Of a DNA stretch of 45,818 nucleotides, positions 31,012 through 42,235 are shown one piece after another. The stretch comes from Streptomyces mutomycini (GTDB lineage: Bacteria > Actinomycetota > Actinomycetes > Streptomycetales > Streptomycetaceae), in the NCBI RefSeq assembly GCF_001700505.1, contig NZ_MAPV01000025.1:1-45818 (forward strand). The letters run 5' to 3'. The notes beneath the pieces are model-generated. The model did not search any database, was not told where the DNA came from, and was given only the letters and a program-made list of their open reading frames with translations. Position numbers and translations under genes: made by a program. Numbering within the stretch: position 1 is the first letter of the stretch; each line of letters begins with the position of its first letter.

Positions 31012-31596
31012 CTACCGCTCGCCTGCCGGGACGGTCTGCTTGACGCCGAGCAGCACGGCGTCGCGGCCGTCCTCCTCGGCGAGCTGGACCTTGACCGTCT
31101 CCCGCAGCGACGTGGGGAGGTTCTTGCCGACGTAGTCGGCGCGGATCGGGAGCTCGCGGTGGCCGCGGTCGACGAGGACCGCGAGCTGCACGGCACGGGG
31201 CCGGCCGATGTCGCCGAGCGCGTCGAGTGCGGCGCGGATCGTGCGGCCGGAGAAGAGCACGTCGTCCACCAGCACGACGAGACGGCCTTCGATGCCCTCA
31301 CCGGGGATCTCGGTGCGTCCGATGGCGCGCGCGGGGCGCATCCGAAGATCGTCGCGGTACATGGTGATGTCGAGCGACCCGACCGGCGTCTTCCGGCCGG
31401 TGATCTCTTCGAGCTTTCCGGCGAGCCGATCCGCGAGGAAGACCCCTCGTGTCGGGATGCCGAGAAGCACCACGTCGTCGGCGCCCTTGGCGCGTTCGAC
31501 GATCTCGTGGGCGATTCGGGTCAGTACCCGGGCGATGTCCGGAGCCTCGAGAACGGGGCGTGCCGCATTGCCGGTCTGGTCATGCTGTGCGTCCAT
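31012..31596 (-). CDS. pyrR: PyrR, pyrimidine operon RNA-binding regulator / uracil phosphoribosyltransferase
   Basis: This encodes a 194-aa PRTase-fold protein. The PRPP loop is [13 protein letters not shown] (107-119), and PyrR-specific features include [22 protein letters not shown] (RNA-binding basic patch) and [16 protein letters not shown]. In the presence of UMP it binds a leader hairpin and lowers expression; many members also have weak UPRT activity. The start ATG at 31596 lies 11 nt from the PyrR-binding hairpin, see that entry. It is the first gene of the pyr operon, divergent from bldD. Confidence 0.97.
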   Translation of the reverse strand: MDAQHDQTGNAARPVLEAPDIARVLTRIAHEIVERAKGADDVVLLGIPTRGVFLADRLAGKLEEITGRKTPVGSLDITMYRDDLRMRPARAIGRTEIPGEGIEGRLVVLVDDVLFSGRTIRAALDALGDIGRPRAVQLAVLVDRGHRELPIRADYVGKNLPTSLRETVKVQLAEEDGRDAVLLGVKQTVPAGER

Positions 31597-31606
31597 AAGA
31601 AACGGA

Positions 31607-31639
31607 CCTCCTTCTCCGCCTCACCGGACGGACGTTAAA
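31607..31639 (-). promoter_or_regulatory. PyrR-binding RNA hairpin over the pyrR Shine-Dalgarno
   Basis: In RNA sense the leader reads UUUAACGUCCGUCC, then GGUGAGGCGGAGAAGGAGG. It aligns with the Bacillus PyrR-binding loop (CAGUCCAGAGAGGCUGAGAAGG). The lower stem CAG/CUG is replaced by CCG/CGG, a compensatory change, while UCC, the NGNGA loop, GG and the GAGAAGG 3' flank are kept. The AAGGAGG that ends it is the ribosome site for the ATG at 31596. There is no room for a terminator, so repression should be translational, as in mycobacteria. A weak -10-like TAACGT lies at 31662-31667. Confidence 0.85.
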
Positions 31640-31727
31640 GGACGTCGAAATTGCGTCATCCACGTTACCAGGGCTTGCGCGACTCCCTGGCCCCGCCCCC
31701 AGGAGGTGGCACTCCGGACCTTTCGGC

Positions 31728-31757
31728 TTGACGCAGCCAAGTAACGCTGCGTAACCT
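31728..31757 (+). promoter_or_regulatory. bldD promoter
   Basis: TTGACG (31728-31733), an 18-nt spacer and TAACCT (31752-31757) form a good housekeeping promoter. The predicted start is near 31764, about 54 nt before the bldD ATG. The BldD box lies between and over the hexamers. Confidence 0.7.
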
Positions 31758-31766
31758 CACAGTGAG
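31742..31766 (+). promoter_or_regulatory. BldD operator(s) in the bldD promoter
   Basis: TAACGCTGCGTAAC (31742-31755) matches every fixed position of the BldD consensus tnACnCWGnGTnAn as I know it. A second palindrome, CTCACAGTGAG (31756-31766), is a perfect inverted repeat but fits the consensus less well. Their position over the -10 supports known BldD autorepression. Confidence 0.8.
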
Positions 31767-31817
31767 TTACCAGCCACGCGGCCCAGCCGCGACACGTTCC
31801 AGCGTCCGGGGAGCCTT

Positions 31818-32318
31818 ATGTCCAGCGAATACGCAAAGCAGCTCGGGGCCAAGCTCCGCGCCATCCGCACCCAGCAGGGCCTCTCCCTCCACGGCGTGGA
31901 GGAGAAGTCGCAGGGCCGCTGGAAGGCCGTCGTGGTCGGTTCCTACGAGCGCGGCGACCGCGCCGTGACCGTGCAGCGCCTTGCCGAGCTGGCCGACTTC
32001 TACGGCGTTCCGGTCCAGGAGCTCCTGCCCGGCACGACCCCCGGCGGCGCCGCCGAGCCGCCGCCCAAGCTGGTCCTCGACCTGGAGCGCCTCGCCCACG
32101 TGCCGCCGGAGAAGGCCGGACCGCTGCAGCGTTACGCGGCGACGATCCAGAGCCAGCGCGGCGACTACAACGGCAAGGTGCTCTCGATCCGGCAGGACGA
32201 CCTGCGCACCCTGGCCGTGATCTACGACCAGTCTCCGTCCGTGCTCACGGAGCAGCTGATCAGCTGGGGTGTGCTGGACGCCGACGCCCGCCGCGCGGTG
32301 GCCCACGACGAGGGCTGA
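31818..32318 (+). CDS. bldD: BldD, developmental master regulator
   Basis: This encodes a 166-aa repressor of sporulation genes. The N-terminal XRE-type HTH covers about residues 4-70 (YAKQLGAKLRAIRTQQGLSL, VGSYERGDRAVTVQRL). The C-terminal domain carries the c-di-GMP signature RGD(114-116)-X8-RQDD(125-128) exactly. c-di-GMP binding dimerises the protein on its operators and holds vegetative growth. The ATG at 31818 has GGGGAG upstream. It is monocistronic with a strong U-tract terminator, and autoregulated through the operators upstream. Confidence 0.99.
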   Translation: MSSEYAKQLGAKLRAIRTQQGLSLHGVEEKSQGRWKAVVVGSYERGDRAVTVQRLAELADFYGVPVQELLPGTTPGGAAEPPPKLVLDLERLAHVPPEKAGPLQRYAATIQSQRGDYNGKVLSIRQDDLRTLAVIYDQSPSVLTEQLISWGVLDADARRAVAHDEG

Positions 32319-32340
32319 CCAGCCCCACGAAGAAACGTAC

Positions 32341-32385
32341 CGCCGGGCCGGCGGGGGCCTCAGCGCCCCGCCGGCCCGGCGTTTT
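32341..32385 (+). terminator. Rho-independent terminator of bldD
   Basis: A perfect 16-bp stem (32341-32356 with 32366-32381) is followed by TTTT (32382-32385). It is one of the few here with a U-tract. It starts 22 nt after the bldD stop. Confidence 0.92.
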
Positions 32386-32422
32386 CGTGGCCCGGCCGCT
32401 TCCGGCGGCCGGGCCGGTACGC

Positions 32423-32459
32423 CGAAGGGCCCACGGTCGCATCGACCGTGGGCCCTTCG
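32423..32459 (-). terminator. 17-bp perfect hairpin terminator of the nusB unit
   Basis: Arms 32423-32439 and 32443-32459 pair perfectly with a 3-nt loop (CAT). It begins 23 nt beyond the nusB stop, converging with the bldD terminator. Confidence 0.85.
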
Positions 32460-32481
32460 TTCGGCTCGACGCCGCCGGGGA

Positions 32482-32913
32482 TCACTGCTCCCGGCGGAGA
32501 TTCGGCTTGAGGTCCTTGAACCGGGCCAGCAGGCCGTTCACGAATGCCGGGGAGTCGTCCGTGGAGAACTCCTTGGCGAGCTGGACCGCCTCGTCGATCA
32601 CCACGGCGTCGGGAGTCGAGTCCATCCAGATCAGCTCGTACGCGCCGAGCCGCAGGATGCTCCGGTCGACGACCGGCATGCGGTCGATCTCCCAGTCCAC
32701 GGCGTAGGTGACGATGAGGTCGTCGATCCGGTCCGCGTACTGCGCGTACCCCTCGACCAGCTCCATCGTGAACTCACCGACCGGCGGCTGACGGTCGTCG
32801 GTCCGCGAGAGCCGTACCCAGTCCGCGAGGACCGTCTGCACGGACTCACCGCGCTGGTCGGCCTCGAAAAGGATCTGGAAGGCGCGCTTGCGGGCCTTGT
32901 TCCGGGCAGCCAC
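32482..32913 (-). CDS. nusB: Transcription antitermination factor NusB
   Basis: This encodes a 143-aa NusB, which with NusE binds BoxA RNA in rRNA leaders. It is the all-helical family fold: KARKRAFQILFEADQRGES at the N-terminus, then DRIDDLIVTYAVDWEIDRM, PVVDRSILRLGAYELIW, and VVIDEAVQLAKEFSTDDSPA before FVNGLLARF. The GTG at 32913 follows the efp stop by two nt, so the two are coupled. Length is normal. Confidence 0.97.
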   Translation of the reverse strand: MAARNKARKRAFQILFEADQRGESVQTVLADWVRLSRTDDRQPPVGEFTMELVEGYAQYADRIDDLIVTYAVDWEIDRMPVVDRSILRLGAYELIWMDSTPDAVVIDEAVQLAKEFSTDDSPAFVNGLLARFKDLKPNLRREQ

Positions 32914-32915
32914 GG

Positions 32916-33482
32916 TTAGCTGTTCACCCGGCCGAGGTAGTCGCCCGTACGGGTGTCGACCTTGATCTTCTCGCCGGTGGTGATGAAGAGCGGGACACCG
33001 ATCTCGTAGCCGGTCTCCAGGGTGGCGGGCTTGCTGCCACCGGTGGAGCGGTCGCCCTGGACACCCGGGTCGGTGTGCTGGATGGTCAGCTCGACCGCGG
33101 CGGGCAGCTCGACGTAGAGCACCTCGCCCTCGTGCTGGGCGACGGAGGCGGTGAAGCCCTCGATCAGGAAGTTGGCGGCGTCGCCGACGGCCTTGCGGTC
33201 GACCATGAGCTGGTCGTACGTGTTCATGTCCATGAAGACGAAGTACTCGCCGTCCATGTACGAGAACTGCATGTCGCGGCGGTCGATGGTGGCCGTCTCG
33301 ACCTTCACGCCGGCGTTGAACGTCTTGTCGACGACCTTGCCGGAGAGCACGTTCTTGAGCTTGGTGCGCACGAAGGCGGGGCCCTTGCCGGGCTTGACGT
33401 GCTGGAACTCGACGACGGACCAGAGCTGGCCTCCGTCGAGCTTGAGCACCAGGCCGTTCTTGAGGTCGTTCGTGGAAGCCAC
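32916..33482 (-). CDS. efp: Elongation factor P (PGKGP-loop type)
   Basis: This encodes a 188-aa EF-P, which rescues ribosomes stalled at polyproline. Three OB-like domains are covered; the domain I loop is [10 protein letters not shown] with Lys33 at the tip (PGKGP at 31-35). Loops of this type have been described in actinobacteria as functional without modification, and no lysylation gene is in this window. The GTG at 33482 has AGGAG ten nt upstream. It is co-transcribed with nusB, probably with the M24 gene 73 nt upstream. Confidence 0.98.
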   Translation of the reverse strand: MASTNDLKNGLVLKLDGGQLWSVVEFQHVKPGKGPAFVRTKLKNVLSGKVVDKTFNAGVKVETATIDRRDMQFSYMDGEYFVFMDMNTYDQLMVDRKAVGDAANFLIEGFTASVAQHEGEVLYVELPAAVELTIQHTDPGVQGDRSTGGSKPATLETGYEIGVPLFITTGEKIKVDTRTGDYLGRVNS

Positions 33483-33555
33483 GGTTGCGGAGTCTCCTGG
33501 ACTGAAGCTGGTGGACGACCGAGGATGCGCGCCGGAGCCTCCGCGAGGAGTTCTC

Positions 33556-34662
33556 CTAGAGCGCGAGCAGCTCCTTGGTCGTAATGGTGAGTAGCTCGGG
33601 TCCGCCGTCCGCCTCGGGGCGCACGACGAGCGTGTCATCGATCCGGACACCGCCCCGGCCCGGGAGGTGAACCCCCGGTTCGACGGTGACCGGCACGCAA
33701 GCGTCCAGTTTACCCATGGCCGTCGGTGCCAACTGCGGGTGCTCGTCGATTTCGAGTCCGACACCGTGCCCGGTACTGGGCTGGAGGCCCTCCGAGTGGC
33801 CCGCCGAGTCCAGGATATGGCGGGCCGCGCGGTCCACGTCACGGTAGGCGGCTCCGGGGACGAGAGCCTCCCGTCCGGCCCGCTGAGCGGCGAAAACAAG
33901 GTCGTAGAGCTCGATCTGCCAGTCCGCGGGGCTCGTCCCGATGACGAACGTCCGGCCGATCTCGCAACGGTATCCGCGGTAGTTCGCCCCGAGGCAGACT
34001 GAAAGGAAATCGCCTTCCTCCACCCTGCGGTCGGTGGGCCTGTGGCGGCCCTGCCCCGAGTTGGGGCCCGTTCCCACGGAGGTGGCGAAGGCCGGGCCGT
34101 CCGCGCCGTGGTCGACCAGCCGGCGCTCCAGTTCCAGGGCCAGATGGCGTTCGGTGCGGCCCACCAGGATGGATTCGAGGAGTTCGCCGAGCGCCTGGTC
34201 GGTGATCTCGGCGGCGATCCGCAGACAGGCGATCTCCTCCTCGTCCTTCACCAGGCGGAGCTGCTCCACGGTGCTGCCGAGGTCACGCAGGCGCACACGA
34301 GGGGCCACGGAGCTCATGGCGCGGTGGCGGGCGACGGTCAGATCGTGTTCCTCGACCGCCAGGGAGTCGGCGTGCAGGCCGCCGGCGAGACCTGCCGCCG
34401 CGACGACCGGATCGCCGTCGGCGTCGGGGAGGACGGTCAGCCGCAGCTGCTCGTCGGGGCGCCCGTGTGCGGGCTCCCCGGTCGGTGCGCGGGGGCAGAG
34501 CAGGACGTCCTCGCCGGGGCCCAGCAGCAGCACGGAGCCCGGCGGGGCACCGCCCGCGAGATAGCGGACGTTGGCGGGGCGGGAGACCAGGGCGGCCGCG
34601 GATCCGGCGGCGGCGTACCGGTCACGCAGCAGCCCGCGTCGGACGGCGTACACCTCTGACAT
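33556..34662 (-). CDS. M24 (Xaa-Pro aminopeptidase-like) protein with altered metal ligands
   Basis: This encodes a 368-aa protein. It has an N-terminal creatinase-like domain (about 1-130) and a C-terminal pita-bread domain from about 140 ([20 protein letters not shown]). Substrate His-region [12 protein letters not shown] and the metal His299 in [11 protein letters not shown] and Glu328 in [10 protein letters not shown] are kept. But three of the five metal positions differ from the usual D-D-H-E-E set: Cys223 and Glu234 in [18 protein letters not shown], and Asp342 in GGVRIDDT. It may therefore bind metal differently or be non-catalytic. M24 peptidase genes are often beside efp. The ATG at 34662 is chosen. 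Confidence 0.85.
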   Translation of the reverse strand: MSEVYAVRRGLLRDRYAAAGSAAALVSRPANVRYLAGGAPPGSVLLLGPGEDVLLCPRAPTGEPAHGRPDEQLRLTVLPDADGDPVVAAAGLAGGLHADSLAVEEHDLTVARHRAMSSVAPRVRLRDLGSTVEQLRLVKDEEEIACLRIAAEITDQALGELLESILVGRTERHLALELERRLVDHGADGPAFATSVGTGPNSGQGRHRPTDRRVEEGDFLSVCLGANYRGYRCEIGRTFVIGTSPADWQIELYDLVFAAQRAGREALVPGAAYRDVDRAARHILDSAGHSEGLQPSTGHGVGLEIDEHPQLAPTAMGKLDACVPVTVEPGVHLPGRGGVRIDDTLVVRPEADGGPELLTITTKELLAL

Positions 34663-34731
34663 GTTCCCGAGCCTACGAGCGCGGGCCGTGCCCCGCCCGG
34701 TCAGCGCACCCGACCGGGAACCGCGGGGCCG

Positions 34732-35556
34732 CTACCAGGCCGGGGGGCTGGCTATGGAACGGGCCAGTACGTCGTCGAGGACGCGTGCGGTCGTCTCCAC
34801 GTCGTAGGTGGAGTTGTCGATGATGGGCAGACCTGAGCCGTACCAGCCGGCCATGCGGCCGTGGATCCGGGCGACTTCCTCGTCGGAGAGCCTGCGGTTG
34901 CCGCTGCGTGCCGCATTGCGCTCCAGGACGACCTCCAGGCCGGGCAGGAGGACCACGGGCAGCAGGCCCGGGCCCACATGGCGCTTCCAGCCCCCGAGGC
35001 CGACGACGGGCCGGTCCGGGAAGACGGCGTCGTCGAGGATGCAGGAGATGCCGTTGGCCAGGAAGTTACGGGCGGCGAAGCCGCAGGTGCGCCGGGCCAG
35101 GCGGTACTGGGCCTCGGAGTGGTCGTTCCATCCGGCCTGCGGATCGGCGAAGCCGGAGCAGACCCATTCCCGGACGTCGTCCAGGGACACGTGCGCGGTG
35201 GGAACCCGGCGGCGGGCTGCCCAGAGCCTGGCCACCGTGGTCTTGCCCGCTCCGGCCGGGCCGATCAGGAGCACGGCCAGGGTCGCGGCGCCGGTACCCG
35301 GCTCCGCGGGCGGCGCGGGCAGCGGGACGGGACCGCCGGGCGGGAGCTGGATGTGCCCGGTGGTCTCCCGGGAGGGCGGCACCGGGGTGTGCTGGGGCGC
35401 GGGTGGCAGAGGCCGGGGCGGCTGGGGCCCGGGCGGCATGGGCACGGGAGGCGGCCCCGCCTGGCCGGGGTGGCCTGAGTGCTGGGCCTGGTGCGTCCAC
35501 GGTCCGTCTGCTGGACCCTGGGGCGGCGGCAGCGGGGCCCCCACTGCGTGCTGCAT
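34732..35556 (-). CDS. P-loop kinase-like ATPase (AAA_33-type) with Pro-rich N-terminus
   Basis: This encodes 274 aa. Residues 1-85 are a disordered Pro/Gly/Gln tail (PPPVPMPPGPQPPRPLPP). A P-loop domain follows with Walker A GPAGAGKTT (99-107), SLDDVREW, CILDDAVFPDRP and a late RRLSDEEVARIHGRM that together resemble zeta-toxin/AAA_33 kinases that phosphorylate small molecules. The substrate is unknown. The ATG at 35556 has GGAG upstream; the extension to 35604 lacks homology. It sits between the efp unit and the shikimate cluster on the same strand. A short hairpin pair separates it from aroQ. Confidence 0.8.
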   Translation of the reverse strand: MQHAVGAPLPPPQGPADGPWTHQAQHSGHPGQAGPPPVPMPPGPQPPRPLPPAPQHTPVPPSRETTGHIQLPPGGPVPLPAPPAEPGTGAATLAVLLIGPAGAGKTTVARLWAARRRVPTAHVSLDDVREWVCSGFADPQAGWNDHSEAQYRLARRTCGFAARNFLANGISCILDDAVFPDRPVVGLGGWKRHVGPGLLPVVLLPGLEVVLERNAARSGNRRLSDEEVARIHGRMAGWYGSGLPIIDNSTYDVETTARVLDDVLARSIASPPAW

Positions 35557-35609
35557 CCGGTGGCACTCCGTCTCGTACAGGCAACTGGCGCTGGTCGACG
35601 GCAACCGTA

Positions 35610-35658
35610 CCTTCCCCGGCCGCCATGCGGTGAACGGGCGGGGAAGGCACGAAGTGCC
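35610..35658 (-). terminator. Two hairpins after aroQ
   Basis: CCTTCCCCG (35610-35618) pairs with CGGGGAAGG (35639-35647), enclosing a CCGC/GCGG pair. GGCAC and GTGCC (35646-35650 and 35654-35658) form a second small stem. They lie just beyond the aroQ stop. Confidence 0.5.
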
Positions 35659-35663
35659 CGGTG

Positions 35664-38931
<3,268 letters not shown>

Positions 38932-39080
38932 CGGTGCTCCTCATGCTCGCGCCTGTAACTGCGACGGCGCGACCGGGTGCGCGGCCCTGGCCCGCCACCC
39001 CCGATCCTCCCACGATCAGGAGGGCCGGCCCGCCTCCGGTCCAGCAGACGGACGGTTCACGGTACGTCTGCGACCGGGCC

Positions 39081-39923
39081 CTAGTCGCGTTCCCGTGCAG
39101 CGAGAGCCAGTTCGCCCGCCGCCCGCATGACGGCGAGCGGGCCCGGGCTGCGTCCGGTCATCTGCTCGGCCTGGAGCACCGCCTGGTGGACGAGGAGGTC
39201 GAGGCCCCCGACGACGATTCCGCCCCTCGCCGCCCAGCGTGCCGCCAGCGCGGTCGGCCAGGGCTCGTACAGCACGTCGAACAGCGTGCCGGGCGCCGCG
39301 GGGACGGCGTCCGTCAGGGCGTCCGTGGTACCGGCCGGCGTGGTGGCGATCACCAGAGGGGCGCGCAGAGCCTCGTCCGCCGCGGCCCAGTCAGCGATCC
39401 TGACCTCGACGCCGAGGCGCTCGCCCCAGCCGCGCATCTCGTCCGCCCGTGCCGCGCTGCGCACGTAGGCGGTGACCGGGCCGGTGCAGATCTGCGCGAG
39501 AGCGGCCAGCGCCGAGGACGCGGTCGCACCGGCGCCCAGGACGGCGGCGGACTCGACCTTCTCGACTCCGCGTTCGGACAGGGCGGCGATCATGCCGGGG
39601 ATGTCGGTGTTGTCGCCGAGCCGTCGGCCGTCCTCCGTGAGGACGACCGTGTTGACCGTCTCGACCGCCGCCGCCGCGTCGCTGATCCCGTCCAGCAGCG
39701 GGATGACCGCCCGCTTGAGCGGCATCGTCAGGGAGAGCCCGGCCCAGGAGGAGTCCAGGCCCTCGATGAATCCGGGAAGGGCTGCCTCGTCCACGTCGAA
39801 CCGGTCGTAGGACCAGTCGTCCAGGCCGAGTTCCGCGTACGCGGCGCGGTGCAGGACCGGGGACAGGGAGTGGGCGATGGGGGAACCGAGGACGGCCGCC
39901 CTGCGGGCCTCAGTCGAGGGCAT
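39081..39923 (-). CDS. aroE: Shikimate dehydrogenase
   Basis: This encodes a 280-aa NADP-dependent enzyme that reduces 3-dehydroshikimate. GSPIAHSLSP at 13-22 binds substrate, the catalytic Lys70 is in SLTMPLK, and GDNTDIPG (103-110) carries the Asp. The nucleotide-binding fold is AVLGAGATASSAL. It overlaps the mltG end by 14 bp, so it is likely co-transcribed with mltG. The aro genes here lack the EPSP synthase and DAHP synthase genes, which must be elsewhere. Confidence 0.95.
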   Translation of the reverse strand: MPSTEARRAAVLGSPIAHSLSPVLHRAAYAELGLDDWSYDRFDVDEAALPGFIEGLDSSWAGLSLTMPLKRAVIPLLDGISDAAAAVETVNTVVLTEDGRRLGDNTDIPGMIAALSERGVEKVESAAVLGAGATASSALAALAQICTGPVTAYVRSAARADEMRGWGERLGVEVRIADWAAADEALRAPLVIATTPAGTTDALTDAVPAAPGTLFDVLYEPWPTALAARWAARGGIVVGGLDLLVHQAVLQAEQMTGRSPGPLAVMRAAGELALAARERD

Positions 39924-41649
39924 CGAACTTTTCCTTGAGCTTCAGGAACTCGTCGTAGTCCCTGGCGAACTCGGTCTTGTGCTGTCCGTCGGTCGCCACG
40001 AAGTAGAGCCAGCCTTCCGCGGTCGGGTTCAGTGCCGCCGCCAGCGCCTCGGCGCCCGGGTTACTGATGGGTCCGGGCGTCAGACCCGGCTGCGTATACG
40101 TGTTGTACGGGTCCTTGTTCTTGTGAATCTCGGCCACACCGATGTTGATCTTGCTCTGCTTCTTGAGATAATTGAAGGACGAGTCGAATTGGAGCAACTG
40201 ATTCGTCTGGGTGTTGGTGGGCTTGAGCCGGTTGTAGACGACTTCGCTCATCTTCCGGAAGTCGTCATGCGTCTTGCCCTCGGCCTGGACGAGGCTCGCG
40301 ACGGTGAGCACCTGCCAGGGGCCGTCCAGATCGTACGTCTTGGCGGCCTTCTCGAGGTCGAGTTTCCTGTACTCGGAGTTCGCCCGCGCGACCATGCTCT
40401 TCAGGACCGTCTCCGGCTTCGCACCCTTCGACACCGGGTAGGCAGCCGGGTAGAGGAATCCTTCCATCGGATCCTTGATGAGAGGGTCTTCGTCCGCCCA
40501 TTCGGGCAGGCCGAGACTGCCCGACTTGGTCTTGGCGACGTCGGCGGTCGTGCCGGCCTTGAGGCCCAGTTTTTCGTCGATCTTCTCGTAGACACGAATG
40601 TTGCGCGTTCCCTCGGGAATAACCAGCGAGTTCTGGCTCTTCGGGTTGAGCATCAGTTCGAGGGCACTGTCGCCGGACATCTCCTTCTTCAGGAGATAGA
40701 CACCGGCCTGAATGGACTTCCCCTTGGGGTTTCCGTTCTGGGCGGAAAGGAAGGCGCCGGACGACTTCACGACGCCGGCCTTCTGCAGAATGCTCGCGAT
40801 CTCGTTCCCGAAGGCACCTTCGGGGATCTCCACCTCGACCGTGCCCGTGCCGTCGCCCGCGTAGTCGGGGACCTCGCCGAACTGGCTCTGGTAGTAGGAG
40901 TAGCCGAAGTAACCCACACCGCCGAGACCGCCGACGAGTACCGCCGCGACGCCCAGGCACGCGCAGCCGTTACGGCTCTTCTTCTTGCCCTTGCCGCGGC
41001 GCTCGCCGCCGCTCCTCCGGGACTCGCGCGGGTCGTCGTCGTACTCGTCGTCCTCGCGGGACCCGGTGCGGGCGTCACGCCCGTCGGCCGGCTGGTCCGC
41101 GCCCGTGAAGAAGGGATGCGTCTCCTCCTGCGGCACATCCGGGTCCCAGTCCGGACTCCGCTGCTGCGCAGGCTCCTCGCGATGCCCCGGGGGCTGCGGC
41201 GGAGGGTAGGCGTCCGGGGTGCCGTAGTGGTCGGACTGCTCGCCGTAGCCGCCGGGGTTGCTGCCGTACTGGGGCTGCTGGGCCCCGTACGGCATCGCCG
41301 CCTGCTGGCCGGTGTCCCAGCCGCCGTCGTACTGCGGCTGCTGGGGCTGCCGGGGCTGCTGGGGCTGCTGGGGCTGCTGGGGCTGCTGCTGGCCGTACGG
41401 GTCCTGCGGGGAGCCGTGCTGCTGCTGGTACTGCTGCTGTGCGTACGGGTCGTGCTGCTGCGGCGGCTGCGCGTAAGGGTCCTGCTGGTAGCCCTGCTGG
41501 GCGTAGGGGTCCTGCGCGTAGGGCTGCTGCTGGCCGTCGTACTGGCCCTGGCCGTGGGCGGCCTGGTGGCCTCCCCATCCCTGGTCCCCGTACAAGGGGT
41601 CCTCGGGATGCCACGGTTCGGAGCCGGAGCCCCGGCCATACTCAGTCAT
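39910..41649 (-). CDS. mltG: Endolytic murein transglycosylase MltG with long Gln/Pro/Tyr-rich cytoplasmic tail
   Basis: This encodes 579 aa, long for MltG. Residues 1-225 are a cytoplasmic low-complexity tail (repeats of QDPYAQ and QQP, then an acidic/basic stretch DDEYDDDPRESRRSGGERRG). One transmembrane helix spans about 229-251. The YceG/MltG domain follows, with the conserved Glu457 in LTVASLVQAEGKT and the C-terminal PGPISNPGAEAL. It cuts nascent glycan strands at the outer face of the membrane and sets their length. The ATG at 41649 with AAGGGG is preferred; the longer frame to 41757 has no support. Confidence 0.95.
   Translation of the reverse strand: MTEYGRGSGSEPWHPEDPLYGDQGWGGHQAAHGQGQYDGQQQPYAQDPYAQQGYQQDPYAQPPQQHDPYAQQQYQQQHGSPQDPYGQQQPQQPQQPQQPRQPQQPQYDGGWDTGQQAAMPYGAQQPQYGSNPGGYGEQSDHYGTPDAYPPPQPPGHREEPAQQRSPDWDPDVPQEETHPFFTGADQPADGRDARTGSREDDEYDDDPRESRRSGGERRGKGKKKSRNGCACLGVAAVLVGGLGGVGYFGYSYYQSQFGEVPDYAGDGTGTVEVEIPEGAFGNEIASILQKAGVVKSSGAFLSAQNGNPKGKSIQAGVYLLKKEMSGDSALELMLNPKSQNSLVIPEGTRNIRVYEKIDEKLGLKAGTTADVAKTKSGSLGLPEWADEDPLIKDPMEGFLYPAAYPVSKGAKPETVLKSMVARANSEYRKLDLEKAAKTYDLDGPWQVLTVASLVQAEGKTHDDFRKMSEVVYNRLKPTNTQTNQLLQFDSSFNYLKKQSKINIGVAEIHKNKDPYNTYTQPGLTPGPISNPGAEALAAALNPTAEGWLYFVATDGQHKTEFARDYDEFLKLKEKFDALD
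41338..41390. repeat. 9-nt CTGCTGGGG tandem repeat in the mltG tail
   Basis: This run of about six near-perfect units encodes Gln-Gln-Pro repeats on the minus strand. Similar CTGCTG-rich segments encoding QDPYAQ continue to about 41540. The repeats are slippage-prone and in frame, so the tail length could vary among strains. Confidence 0.75.
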
Positions 41650-41749
41650 CGATCCCCTTGAGCCGCGAGACGACGCTCCGTCTCTTCGCTTTGCTGTGCG
41701 GTGTCTGTTCGAACACCGGCGCATCGCGCGGAACGTTACCGTATCGCGA

Positions 41750-42235
41750 TCAGACAACCACTTCGACGCCCTCGCCCGGAGCAGTGCCAGACGCCCGTTC
41801 GGACTCCAGAGCGTTCTGAAGGATCACCACAGCGGCAGCCTGGTCGATGACAGACCGTCCCTTCTTGGACTTCACGCCCGAAGCGCGCAGCCCCTGGGTG
41901 GCCGTCACTGTGGTCATCCTCTCGTCCACGAGACGCACGGGGACAGGCGCGATCGCCTGGGCGAACACCTGGGCGAAGGCGCGGACCTTCGCGGCCGCCG
42001 GGCCCTCGCCACCGCCCAGGGAGCGGGGCAGCCCGACGATGACCTCGATCGGCTCGTACTCCTCGACGATGCGGCCGAGCCGCCGGTGGGCGGCCGGGAC
42101 GTCACGTCCCGGCACGGTCTCCACCGGCGTGGCGAGGATCCCGTCGGGGTCGCACGAGGCGACCCCGATCCGGGCGTCGCCGACGTCGACGGCGAGTCGG
42201 CGTCCACGGCGCATCTGCGGCATGTCCGGCGTCAC
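41750..42235 (-). CDS. ruvX: Holliday-junction resolvase-like protein RuvX (YqgF)
   Basis: This encodes 161 aa in the YqgF/RuvX RNase H-fold family, implicated in pre-16S rRNA 5'-end processing. The motif order is [45 protein letters not shown] and [13 protein letters not shown] with conserved acidic residues. The GTG at 42235 overlaps the alaS stop (GTGA). It is downstream of alaS and upstream of mltG. Confidence 0.95.
   Translation of the reverse strand: MTPDMPQMRRGRRLAVDVGDARIGVASCDPDGILATPVETVPGRDVPAAHRRLGRIVEEYEPIEVIVGLPRSLGGGEGPAAAKVRAFAQVFAQAIAPVPVRLVDERMTTVTATQGLRASGVKSKKGRSVIDQAAAVVILQNALESERASGTAPGEGVEVVV

Noticed and set aside
34732..35556. Toxin-antitoxin system (zeta toxin)
   Set aside because: The P-loop domain resembles zeta-type kinases, but no antitoxin-sized partner gene is adjacent and the gene seems to be a resident of the core region.
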